Positions 1 through 6,221 of a DNA stretch of 21,083 nt are shown piece after piece. The translations under genes were made by a program, and so were the position numbers. Each line of letters opens with the position of its first letter. Positions within the stretch are counted from its first letter, which is position 1. Source of the DNA: Flavobacteriaceae bacterium UBA5950. GTDB lineage: Bacteria > Bacteroidota > Bacteroidia > Flavobacteriales > Flavobacteriaceae. The stretch covers positions 1 to 21,083 of the forward strand of contig DJCM01000018.1 in NCBI GenBank assembly GCA_002430545.1. Direction: 5' to 3'. The notes under the pieces were generated by a model. That model saw only the letters and a program-made list of their open reading frames with translations, was not told where the DNA came from and searched no databases.

Positions 1-22
1 TAACCAACTGAGCTAAGGAGGA
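1..22 (-). tRNA. 5' end of a tRNA, cut by the window edge
   Basis: Read on the minus strand, the sequence from 22 down to 1 is a typical tRNA 5' portion: a seven-base acceptor arm TCCTCCT, then TA, then the D-stem start GCTC and the D-loop AGTTGGTTA. The anticodon lies outside the window, so the amino acid cannot be read. The acceptor arm would fit tRNA-Asn of Flavobacteriia, from memory only. A good promoter lies immediately upstream. Confidence 0.85.
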
Positions 23-31
23 ATGTGCTGG

Positions 32-63
32 CAAATATAATTCGTTTTTTCTTCTTGTTCAAA
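32..63 (-). promoter_or_regulatory. Bacteroidota-type promoter for the tRNA
   Basis: On the minus strand, TTTG (63-60) is followed after 20 nt by TATATTTG (39-32). This matches the Bacteroidota -33/-7 consensus TTTG and TAnnTTTG. The -7 box ends about nine bases before the tRNA 5' end, so transcription would start at or just before the tRNA. It lies between the rseP stop codon and the tRNA. Confidence 0.65.
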
Positions 64-82
64 CCCTTTTTGTCAAATGAAT

Positions 83-1396
83 TTATGTCAAGAATCGAAC
101 AACATCATTGGCGTTGGCATATACAAATAAACCGAGCAATAAGAAAATACCAATCATCTGTGCAATTTCCATCACACGATCATGTGGCTTGCGACCTGTG
201 ATCATCTCATAGGCCAAAAACATCACATGACCACCATCCAATGCTGGGATGGGCAATACATTCATAAAGGCCAATATAATCGATATCAAAGCAGTGGTGT
301 GCCAAAAGGCCTGCCAGTCCCAAGTCCCTGGAAACAAGCTGCCAATGGTGCCAAACCCTCCGAGTTGTGATGCACCTTCTTTGGTAAAAACAAACTTGAA
401 CTGCGCTACATAATCATACAAGGTCCAGTATCCATAGCGAATCCCCTCTACGATGCTTTGGTCTACATCATAAGTGATATCAGTTGTCTGAATTTCTGGC
501 AAAACAACACGAATGCCTATGGTATTGTCCTCACGAACTGCTACCTGAATATCAGTTGTCAACCCATCTCGCTCTACACCCAGGGTTGCCTCTGTGTCTT
601 TATAAGAAGTAAAAAAACCTCTGACTTCACTCCACGAGTCTATGGCAGTGCCATTGATCGCACGTATGATATCGCCTGACATCAATCCTGCTTCTTCTGC
701 AGGTGAGCCAGGTTCAACAGTTTCAATCTCAGCCAAAACAAAGACAGAAAAGGGTCGCTCGCCTGATTTAAAAAGCTGTTGCCCAAAGTCATCAGGGATT
801 GCAATGCTTTCCTCTGTTCCATCTGGATGAAGAACACGTGCAGTTTCTGGCGATCGAACCAATAAAATTTTAGATGCATCATTGAGATTTTCTAGAGGAA
901 CACCATCAAATGAGAGGATGATGTCTCCATCTCTAAATCCCAGCTGCTCAGCCACTGGACTTGCCTCCAAGCCATTGGGTACATCTGCCTGAGACAATAT
1001 GCTTTTCCCCCATACAAACATGATCATAATATAGATCAAGACCCCCAAAATAAGGTTGACAGCCACACCCCCCAACATGATGATGAGTCGCTGCCAAGCT
1101 GGCTTGGAACGAAACTCCCAAGGTTGTGGTGATTGTTGCATTTGTTCCTTGTCCATGCTTTCGTCGATCATCCCCGAAATCTTGACATAACCACCCAGTG
1201 GTAGCCAGCCAATTCCATAGACAGTTTCGCCTATTTTCTTTTGAAAAAGGGCAAATTTGATATCGAAAAACAAAAAGAACTTCTCTACGCGAGCGCCAAA
1301 CATTCGAGCAGGTATAAAGTGTCCTAACTCGTGCAGCACAATGAGCAGAGATAGTGACAGAAAGAATTGAATTACTTTGATAAGAACTGGATCCAT
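83..1396 (-). CDS. rseP: RIP site-2 zinc metalloprotease RseP
   Basis: A 437-aa inner-membrane intramembrane protease of family M50. In well-studied relatives RseP cleaves anti-sigma factors and leftover signal peptides within the membrane. The zinc motif HELGH lies at residues 22-26 inside the first membrane helix. The third zinc ligand is in LDG at 386-388, within NVLPIPALDGGH. Two PDZ-like regions lie between about residues 130 and 290; the second begins near GSPAEEAGLMSGDIIRAING. The C-terminus has a further membrane helix. Length and motif spacing are normal. The ATG start places the first helix right at the N-terminus, as expected. The gene is divergent from the SCO gene. It is transcribed toward the tRNA, and there is no obvious terminator in the 60-base gap. 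Confidence 0.96.
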   Translation of the reverse strand: MDPVLIKVIQFFLSLSLLIVLHELGHFIPARMFGARVEKFFLFFDIKFALFQKKIGETVYGIGWLPLGGYVKISGMIDESMDKEQMQQSPQPWEFRSKPAWQRLIIMLGGVAVNLILGVLIYIMIMFVWGKSILSQADVPNGLEASPVAEQLGFRDGDIILSFDGVPLENLNDASKILLVRSPETARVLHPDGTEESIAIPDDFGQQLFKSGERPFSVFVLAEIETVEPGSPAEEAGLMSGDIIRAINGTAIDSWSEVRGFFTSYKDTEATLGVERDGLTTDIQVAVREDNTIGIRVVLPEIQTTDITYDVDQSIVEGIRYGYWTLYDYVAQFKFVFTKEGASQLGGFGTIGSLFPGTWDWQAFWHTTALISIILAFMNVLPIPALDGGHVMFLAYEMITGRKPHDRVMEIAQMIGIFLLLGLFVYANANDVVRFLT

Positions 1397-1414
1397 GTGT
1401 TATTTTTTGCGTTT

Positions 1415-1422
1415 CAAATGTA
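1415..1422 (-). promoter_or_regulatory. -7 box upstream of rseP
   Basis: The minus strand reads TACATTTG, a match to TAnnTTTG, 18 bases before the rseP ATG. No good TTTG lies at the standard distance; the nearest is about 25 nt upstream. Only the -7 element is therefore supported. Confidence 0.4.
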
Positions 1423-1464
1423 ATCTTTTTAATTCATTTTTACTCATCAAATTGGAAGTGTTCT

Positions 1465-1497
1465 TTTGGTTCAATTCGAGGGGTTTGTGTACCTTTG
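1465..1497 (+). promoter_or_regulatory. Promoter of the SCO-family gene
   Basis: TTTG (1465-1468), 21 nt, then TACCTTTG (1490-1497), matching the Bacteroidota consensus. The -7 box ends only 12 bases before the ATG at 1510, implying a leader of a few bases. Confidence 0.55.
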
Positions 1498-1509
1498 TAA
1501 GCAATTGCT

Positions 1510-2178
1510 ATGTGGACTTTTTTTCGCAGATATAAACGTTTTTTTTGGGTGATGGGCATCTTGTCTACTGCCATTGTATTGCTGTTTTTTCGAGCACTTC
1601 AGCCAACCCCTGCTTTGCCTATATATCAGCCCGCAATGGTCGATCCTGTTTTGGTGGATGAATCCATACAGTATGTCAAAAAATATCATCGCATTGAAGC
1701 ATTTTCACTCACCAACCAAAACAATGAGAACATTACACACAAAGATTATGATGGTCATATTTATGTCGCTGACTTTTTCTTCACCACTTGCCCTAGTATT
1801 TGTCCAATTATGACCGACAATATGGTGTATTTGCAATCCTTACTTGCAGCATATCCTGATGTCAAACTCCTCTCTTTCAGTGTAACACCCGACATAGATA
1901 CCGCTGAAGTTTTAAAACAATATGCTGTAGAAAAAGGGGTGGATGATCGTCGTTGGAATATGCTTACTGGTGATAAAAAGGATATTTATAAATTGGCAAG
2001 AAAATCATATTTGGTTGTACAAGAAGATGGAAATGGGGGTGAACACGACATGATTCATACCGAAAATTTTGTGTTGATTGATCCGCAGCAACGCATCAGA
2101 GGTTATTATGATGGCACCCAACGAGAGGATATGAATAAAATCCTTTCGGATATCGACATCCTTCGTCAAGAAAAATAA
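1510..2178 (+). CDS. SCO1/SenC/PrrC-family copper chaperone
   Basis: A 222-aa membrane-anchored thioredoxin-fold protein. SCO proteins deliver copper to the CuA site of cytochrome c oxidase or act as thiol reductants, with the soluble domain outside the inner membrane. Residues about 11-29 form one hydrophobic anchor preceded by RRYKR, so the N-terminus is cytoplasmic. The copper-binding CxxxC is C94-P-S-I-C98 within FTTCPSICPIM, and the third ligand is H183 in MIHTENFVLID. All three ligands are present, so it is probably active. The gene lies between rseP (divergent) and the feo operon. The 56-base gap to feoA contains a separate promoter, so it is probably not part of the iron operon. Whether it serves oxidase assembly or copper stress cannot be read here. 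Confidence 0.93.
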   Translation: MWTFFRRYKRFFWVMGILSTAIVLLFFRALQPTPALPIYQPAMVDPVLVDESIQYVKKYHRIEAFSLTNQNNENITHKDYDGHIYVADFFFTTCPSICPIMTDNMVYLQSLLAAYPDVKLLSFSVTPDIDTAEVLKQYAVEKGVDDRRWNMLTGDKKDIYKLARKSYLVVQEDGNGGEHDMIHTENFVLIDPQQRIRGYYDGTQREDMNKILSDIDILRQEK

Positions 2179-2179
2179 A

Positions 2180-2210
2180 TTTGTGCGTACCGATAATATG
2201 CTTAGTTTTG
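2180..2210 (+). promoter_or_regulatory. Promoter of the feo operon
   Basis: TTTG (2180-2183), exactly 19 nt, then TAGTTTTG (2203-2210): a full match to the Bacteroidota -33/-7 pattern. The start site would be about 2216, some 27 bases before the feoA ATG at 2244. That places the AT-rich dyad-like sequence 2216-2231 over the start site. Confidence 0.65.
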
Positions 2211-2215
2211 CTTAC

Positions 2216-2231
2216 TTAAATTTAATCTAAA
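2216..2231 (+). promoter_or_regulatory. Possible metalloregulator half-operator at feoA
   Basis: The right half ends in ATCTAAA, which matches one arm of the strong palindromes upstream of the dtxR-family gene. Read on the minus strand, 11 of 16 positions match TTTAGATATATCTAAA, and the better half matches 7 of 8. It lies on the predicted start site of feoA, where a repressor would block transcription. The second half is poor, so this is a candidate only. Confidence 0.35.
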
Positions 2232-2243
2232 TAAGTGTTTGCT

Positions 2244-2471
2244 ATGACTCTAGCCCAACTCAAAAAGGGTGAAAAGGCCGTTGTTGAAGACCTCAATACC
2301 GATCTTGTTCCTCTCAAACTGATCGAGATGGGTTGTTTACCTGGCAATACGATTGAACTTCTTCAACTCGCTCCCTTCAAAGACCCCTTGTTCTTAAACG
2401 TCAATGGTGCTCAAGTCGCCATTCGAAGAGAGACTGCAGAACACATCCAAGTAAAAATCATTGCTACATGA
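2244..2471 (+). CDS. feoA: Ferrous iron transport protein A
   Basis: A small cytoplasmic SH3-fold protein of 75 aa that accompanies FeoB in ferrous iron uptake; its exact role is not settled. The sequence MTLAQLKKGEKAVVEDL and the later LKLIEMGCLPGNTIELL are typical of the family (the LxxMG and PGxxI pattern). An in-frame GTG at 2235 would add three residues, but the ATG at 2244 gives the normal family start and is preferred. The stop codon overlaps the feoB start (ATGA at 2468-2471), so the two are translationally coupled. Confidence 0.93.
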   Translation: MTLAQLKKGEKAVVEDLNTDLVPLKLIEMGCLPGNTIELLQLAPFKDPLFLNVNGAQVAIRRETAEHIQVKIIAT

Positions 2472-4552
2472 ACAGGCGCATCAAAGTGGCGCTATTAGGC
2501 AATCCAAATACAGGAAAATCATCTGTATTTAACTTATTGACAGGTTTGCAACAAAAAACAGGTAATTATCCTGGCATAACTGTTGAAAAAAAAGAAGGTT
2601 ATTGTCGTTTGACCAAAGGCGTGAGTGCCACTATTTTTGATTTGCCTGGCACCTACAGTCTCAATGCTTCCTCGCTAGACGAAAACATTGTTATCGAACT
2701 CCTGATGAATCGCAATCATGCGGACTTTCCAGATGTTGCAGTGATCGTTGCTGATATCGAAAACATTAAAAGAAATCTATTGCTGTTTACCCAAATCAAG
2801 GACTTGGGTATTCCATCGATTTTAGTTGTGAATATGTCAGACAGGATGAGAAGAAAAGGGATCTCGCTGGATGTAGAAAAAATGGAGGAAGAACTCAATA
2901 CCAAAATTGTATTGACAAGTACCCTCAAAAAAGAAGGGATTCAGACCCTGAAAAACGAAATTGCCAATTACATTCAATTGGAACATTCTCCCTGTCTCGA
3001 TTTTCGATCCATAGACCCCGACTATTTTGCCTCACTGCAAAAAACTTTCCCCAAACAATCCATCTACAAGCTGTGGTTGGTGATCACTCAAGATGTCAAT
3101 TTTGCCAATATCGATCGAAATACCATTCAATCTACGGATGGCGATCACACACGATCGGTGTCGTTTCTCAAACGATTACAACAGCGAGAAACCATCAAAC
3201 GCTATCAATTTATCAATGAAGTCCTTAAAAAATGCTTGCAAATCAATCGTGAACAAGCAACTGATTTTCAAAGTCGTTTGGATCGTTTTTTAACCCATCG
3301 CTTTTTTGGGTATATAATCTTTTTTGTTGTGCTGTTTACCATTTTTCAAGCGATTTATGATTGGAGTAGCTACCCCATGGATGCCATCGACAGTGCCTTT
3401 GTATCGATGAGCGAATGGGCAAAAACAAACCTACCCTCGTGGTTTGTTCCCAAACTGATTGCAGAAGGTATTATTCCAGGCCTAGGTGGAGTTGCGATTT
3501 TTATTCCGCAAATTGCCATTTTGTTTGTTTTTATTTCCATCCTCGAAGAAACTGGCTATATGAGTCGAGTGGTTTTCCTGATGGATCGTGTCCTACGACG
3601 ATTTGGACTCAGTGGCAAAAGTGTTGTGCCACTGATCTCTGGTACTGCCTGTGCGATTCCTGCAATAATGGCAACCCGAAATATCGAAAATTGGAAAGAA
3701 AGACTCATTACAATTCTAGTCACTCCCTTTACAACTTGTTCTGCACGACTACCTGTTTACCTGATTTTAATTGCCCTGGTGATCCCAGATACTAGATTTT
3801 TGGGTGCCAATATGCAAGGCCTTGTACTGATGGGTCTCTATTTACTGGGGTTTGGAATGGCACTCGCAGCTGCTTATGTGTTGCAATTGGTATTGAAACT
3901 ACCACACAAAACTGCCTTTGTCGTAGAAATGCCCAACTATCGTATTCCTATTCTTCGGAATGTCGGCATCACTGTCTACAATAAAACCAAGTCATTTGTT
4001 TTAGAGGCTGGAAAAATTATTCTTGCCATTTCTGTATTGTTATGGGTGTTGGCCTCCAATGGTCCAAGCAGTAGTTTTGGTCAAGCAGAAGCAATCGTCG
4101 GAGTTGATCAAGAGCTGACCGAAGCTGAATTGGAACAAAAAATCAGTGCTTATAAACTCGAAAAATCCTATCTCGGACAAGTCGGAAAATTTATCGAGCC
4201 TGCAATTGCCCCTTTGGGTTATGATTGGAAAATCGGAATTGCCATTGTGAGTTCTTTTGCAGCGCGAGAAGTGTTTGTCGGTACACTTGCAACCATATAC
4301 AATGTGGGGACTGATGAAGAAGATACCATCAAAAATCGCATGGCCGACGAAGTACACCCCGACGGTAAACCAGTATTCACCCTTGCTTCAGGTATGTCAT
4401 TGATGATTTTTTATGCCTTTGCGATGCAATGTATGAGTACACTGGCAATCGTGCGTAAAGAAACAAATAGCTGGAAATGGCCAGCAATTCAACTGGTTGT
4501 CATGACTCTTCTTGCCTATTTGGCTGCTTTTGCAACCTTTCAAGTTCTTTAA
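2468..4552 (+). CDS. feoB: Ferrous iron transporter B
   Basis: A 694-aa inner-membrane Fe(II) permease with an N-terminal GTPase domain. G1 is GNPNTGKSS (11-19), G3 is DLPG (58-61) and G4 is NMSD (122-125). A helical region follows to about residue 275, then the membrane domain. Two Gate-like motifs are visible: SGTACAIPAIMATR at 391-404 with Cys395, and AAREVFVGTL at 598-607. The conserved PFTTCSARLPVY (420-431) follows the first. Length is normal and nothing is missing. The gene is coupled to feoA by a 4-base overlap and followed after 12 bases by a small Cys-rich peptide gene. It imports ferrous iron from the periplasm, driven or regulated by nucleotide hydrolysis. Confidence 0.97.
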   Translation: MNRRIKVALLGNPNTGKSSVFNLLTGLQQKTGNYPGITVEKKEGYCRLTKGVSATIFDLPGTYSLNASSLDENIVIELLMNRNHADFPDVAVIVADIENIKRNLLLFTQIKDLGIPSILVVNMSDRMRRKGISLDVEKMEEELNTKIVLTSTLKKEGIQTLKNEIANYIQLEHSPCLDFRSIDPDYFASLQKTFPKQSIYKLWLVITQDVNFANIDRNTIQSTDGDHTRSVSFLKRLQQRETIKRYQFINEVLKKCLQINREQATDFQSRLDRFLTHRFFGYIIFFVVLFTIFQAIYDWSSYPMDAIDSAFVSMSEWAKTNLPSWFVPKLIAEGIIPGLGGVAIFIPQIAILFVFISILEETGYMSRVVFLMDRVLRRFGLSGKSVVPLISGTACAIPAIMATRNIENWKERLITILVTPFTTCSARLPVYLILIALVIPDTRFLGANMQGLVLMGLYLLGFGMALAAAYVLQLVLKLPHKTAFVVEMPNYRIPILRNVGITVYNKTKSFVLEAGKIILAISVLLWVLASNGPSSSFGQAEAIVGVDQELTEAELEQKISAYKLEKSYLGQVGKFIEPAIAPLGYDWKIGIAIVSSFAAREVFVGTLATIYNVGTDEEDTIKNRMADEVHPDGKPVFTLASGMSLMIFYAFAMQCMSTLAIVRKETNSWKWPAIQLVVMTLLAYLAAFATFQVL

Positions 4553-4564
4553 TACCTTTACCAA

Positions 4565-4684
4565 ATGAATACCATCCTTACCATTATCGCAGTTGGACTT
4601 TCGATAGGATTTCTGGTCAAACGTTTTTTTCTACCCAAAAAGAAAACGACTTCGTGTGGTGGTCAAGATTGTGGATGCCACTAA
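4565..4684 (+). CDS. FeoB-associated Cys-rich membrane peptide
   Basis: A 39-aa protein beginning MNTILTIIAVGLSIGFLVKR and ending in a Cys-rich tail, CGGQDCGCH. It has one membrane helix (about residues 3-18), a basic stretch (KRFFLPKKKTT) and three cysteines plus a histidine at the C-terminus. This layout matches the FeoB-associated Cys-rich protein family (FeoB_associated), which often follows feoB. A role in handling iron at the FeoB exit is inference. Its TAA stop (4682-4684) overlaps the zip stop codon on the other strand. It starts 12 bases after feoB, so it is the third gene of the feo operon. Confidence 0.85.
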   Translation: MNTILTIIAVGLSIGFLVKRFFLPKKKTTSCGGQDCGCH

Positions 4685-5499
4685 CCCAAGGCAACATCTA
4701 AAGTCATCATCACAATAAATCCTCCAATAAACCCAAGTGTTGCGATATCTGTGTATTTGTCTTGTTGGGTTTCAGGAATCACCTCCTCCACAACGACAAA
4801 AATCATCGCTCCTGCAGCAAAAGCCAAAGCATAAGGAAGGATAGGTGTAAAAAAAGTCACTGCCAATGCGCCTATGACTGCTGCGATTGGCTCAACAATT
4901 GCTGAAGACTGCCCATACATAAAGCTTTTCCAACGACTGAGTCCCTGTCGACGCATGGGCATGGATACCGCCACCCCCTCTGGGAAATTCTGAATCCCAA
5001 TACCCATCGCAAGTACAACAGCCCCTGCAATCGATGCTTCTGGCAACCCAGCTGCCACACCCCCAAAGAGAACGCCCACTGCCAACCCCTCTGGGATATT
5101 GTGAAGCGTAATGGCTAGAACGAGAAGTGTTGAGCGATGCCATGGTGTTTTTACCCCTTCTGGCTTTTTGAAGTTGATGTGAAGGTGCGGAAGAACCTTA
5201 TCAAGGCCAAAGATAAACAGTGCCCCAAGACCAAAACCAACAGCTGCTGGAATCACTTTGACAAAGCCCTCACCTGGGCTCATTTCAATCCCAGGGGCAA
5301 GCAAGCTCCAAAAGCTCGCAGCAACCATGACGCCACCTGTGAAGCCGAGCATCCCATCCAAAAAAGCTCGATTCATGGTTTTGAAGAAAAACACAAAAGA
5401 TGCACCCAGTGCAGTCATCCCCCAAGTAAATAAGGTGGCATATAATGCCCCTAAAATAGGGGGTGTTTGCTCAAAAAAAGATAAAATTTCTTGTAACAT
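4681..5499 (-). CDS. ZIP-family divalent metal transporter
   Basis: A 272-aa polytopic inner-membrane protein of the ZIP family (ZupT/GufA-like), with about eight helices. The metal-site helices carry HNIPEG (133-138) and NFPEG (171-175), plus an acidic VVEE at 237-240. A short His-containing loop (PHLHINF, 104-110) lies before the fourth helix. ZIP proteins bring Zn, Fe or Mn into the cytoplasm; the substrate here is not certain. The start lies three bases after the stop of the dtxR-family gene, so the two form one operon and the transporter is probably controlled by that regulator. Its 3' end runs into the feo operon with overlapping stop codons. Confidence 0.92.
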   Translation of the reverse strand: MLQEILSFFEQTPPILGALYATLFTWGMTALGASFVFFFKTMNRAFLDGMLGFTGGVMVAASFWSLLAPGIEMSPGEGFVKVIPAAVGFGLGALFIFGLDKVLPHLHINFKKPEGVKTPWHRSTLLVLAITLHNIPEGLAVGVLFGGVAAGLPEASIAGAVVLAMGIGIQNFPEGVAVSMPMRRQGLSRWKSFMYGQSSAIVEPIAAVIGALAVTFFTPILPYALAFAAGAMIFVVVEEVIPETQQDKYTDIATLGFIGGFIVMMTLDVALG

Positions 5500-5502
5500 A
5501 AT

Positions 5503-6156
5503 TTAAGGTTTTACATAAATATTTTCAGCAATTTTTATGGTAATCATCAGTGTTGACTTACCTGCTTGTATGTGCAGAGAGTCATCGAAATCCTCACGAT
5601 GTAATACCTGCAAAGGCGTACCAATTCCTATTTGTCTTCTGTCGAGATAGCGCAAAAAGTTAGAAGAGTTATCCTTCACCCCCACACAAACACCCTCTTT
5701 GTTCACTGGAAGTTCGTTGAGTAAAATTTTATTGTATGTTTTCATAAACAAAGCCCTGTTGGGTATCGGATCACCATGAGGATCATGCGTAGGATAATCC
5801 AAAAACCTTTCGAGTTCGTTTGTCAGTTTCTCGGACTGAATATGCTCGAGCTGCTCTGCAACCTGATGCACTTCGTCCCAATTAAAATTCAAGTGAGAAA
5901 CCAAAAAAGATTCCCACAAACGATGCTTTCGAATAATTCGCAGCGCTGTTTTGACCCCTTCATTTGTGAGAGAAACACCTTGATACTTTTGATACTTCAC
6001 AAGGTTTTGATCAGAAAGCTTTTTGAACATATCTGTAACAGAAGATGGCTTTGCACCAATCTGTTTCGCAATGCTCGTTGTTGCCACAGCACCAGATGAG
6101 GATTGTGACACATGATAAATTGCCTTCAGATAGTCTTCTGTTGATAGTGTTTGCAT
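5503..6156 (-). CDS. DtxR/MntR-family metal-dependent repressor
   Basis: A 217-aa cytoplasmic regulator that binds DNA when loaded with Fe or Mn. The N-terminus MQTLSTEDYLKAIYHV is the usual winged-helix start, with the recognition region AKPSSVTDMFKKL at 35-47. Likely metal ligands include D8, H78 and E82 (RKHRLWE) and E101/E104/H105 (EQLEH). The conserved HDPHGDPIP lies near 124-132. The C-terminal 70 residues resemble a FeoA/SH3-like domain. D8 is as in MntR, but position 11 is K where MntR has E, so metal choice cannot be called. The ATG at 6156 is preferred to an in-frame TTG at 6177, because the family starts there and the -7 box lies in between. Two palindromes upstream suggest autoregulation. 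It heads the operon with zip. Confidence 0.92.
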   Translation of the reverse strand: MQTLSTEDYLKAIYHVSQSSSGAVATTSIAKQIGAKPSSVTDMFKKLSDQNLVKYQKYQGVSLTNEGVKTALRIIRKHRLWESFLVSHLNFNWDEVHQVAEQLEHIQSEKLTNELERFLDYPTHDPHGDPIPNRALFMKTYNKILLNELPVNKEGVCVGVKDNSSNFLRYLDRRQIGIGTPLQVLHREDFDDSLHIQAGKSTLMITIKIAENIYVKP

Positions 6157-6163
6157 CAGATAG

Positions 6164-6194
6164 CAAATATATAACAAATTTAGATATATCTAAA
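6164..6194 (-). promoter_or_regulatory. Promoter of the dtxR-zip operon
   Basis: On the minus strand TTTA (6194-6191), 19 nt, then TATATTTG (6171-6164). The -7 box is a perfect match and the -33 is one base off. It ends seven bases before the ATG at 6156, so the transcript would be leaderless or nearly so. The spacer and -33 lie inside palindrome 1. Confidence 0.55.
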
Positions 6195-6197
6195 TTT
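6176..6197. promoter_or_regulatory. Palindrome 1, probable metalloregulator operator
   Basis: A perfect 22-bp inverted repeat whose 16-bp core is TTTAGATATATCTAAA (6179-6194). It covers the spacer and -33 region of the regulator's own promoter, the classic place for an autorepressor. Family knowledge: DtxR/MntR proteins bind AT-rich dyads of about 18-22 bp. Binding here is inferred from position. Confidence 0.7.
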
Positions 6198-6201
6198 TAT
6201 T

Positions 6202-6217
6202 TTTAGATATGTCTAAA
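6202..6217. promoter_or_regulatory. Palindrome 2, second probable operator
   Basis: TTTAGATATGTCTAAA differs from the core of palindrome 1 at one base. The centres are 23 bp apart, about two helical turns, so two dimers could bind on the same face. It ends four bases before the first possible crtY ATG at 6222. Confidence 0.65.
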
Positions 6218-6221
6218 TCCA

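Noticed and set aside
3415..3795. Cys-rich 126-codon frame inside feoB
   Set aside because: It is the shifted frame of the conserved feoB membrane domain; the cysteines come from codon shift, not a metal-binding protein.
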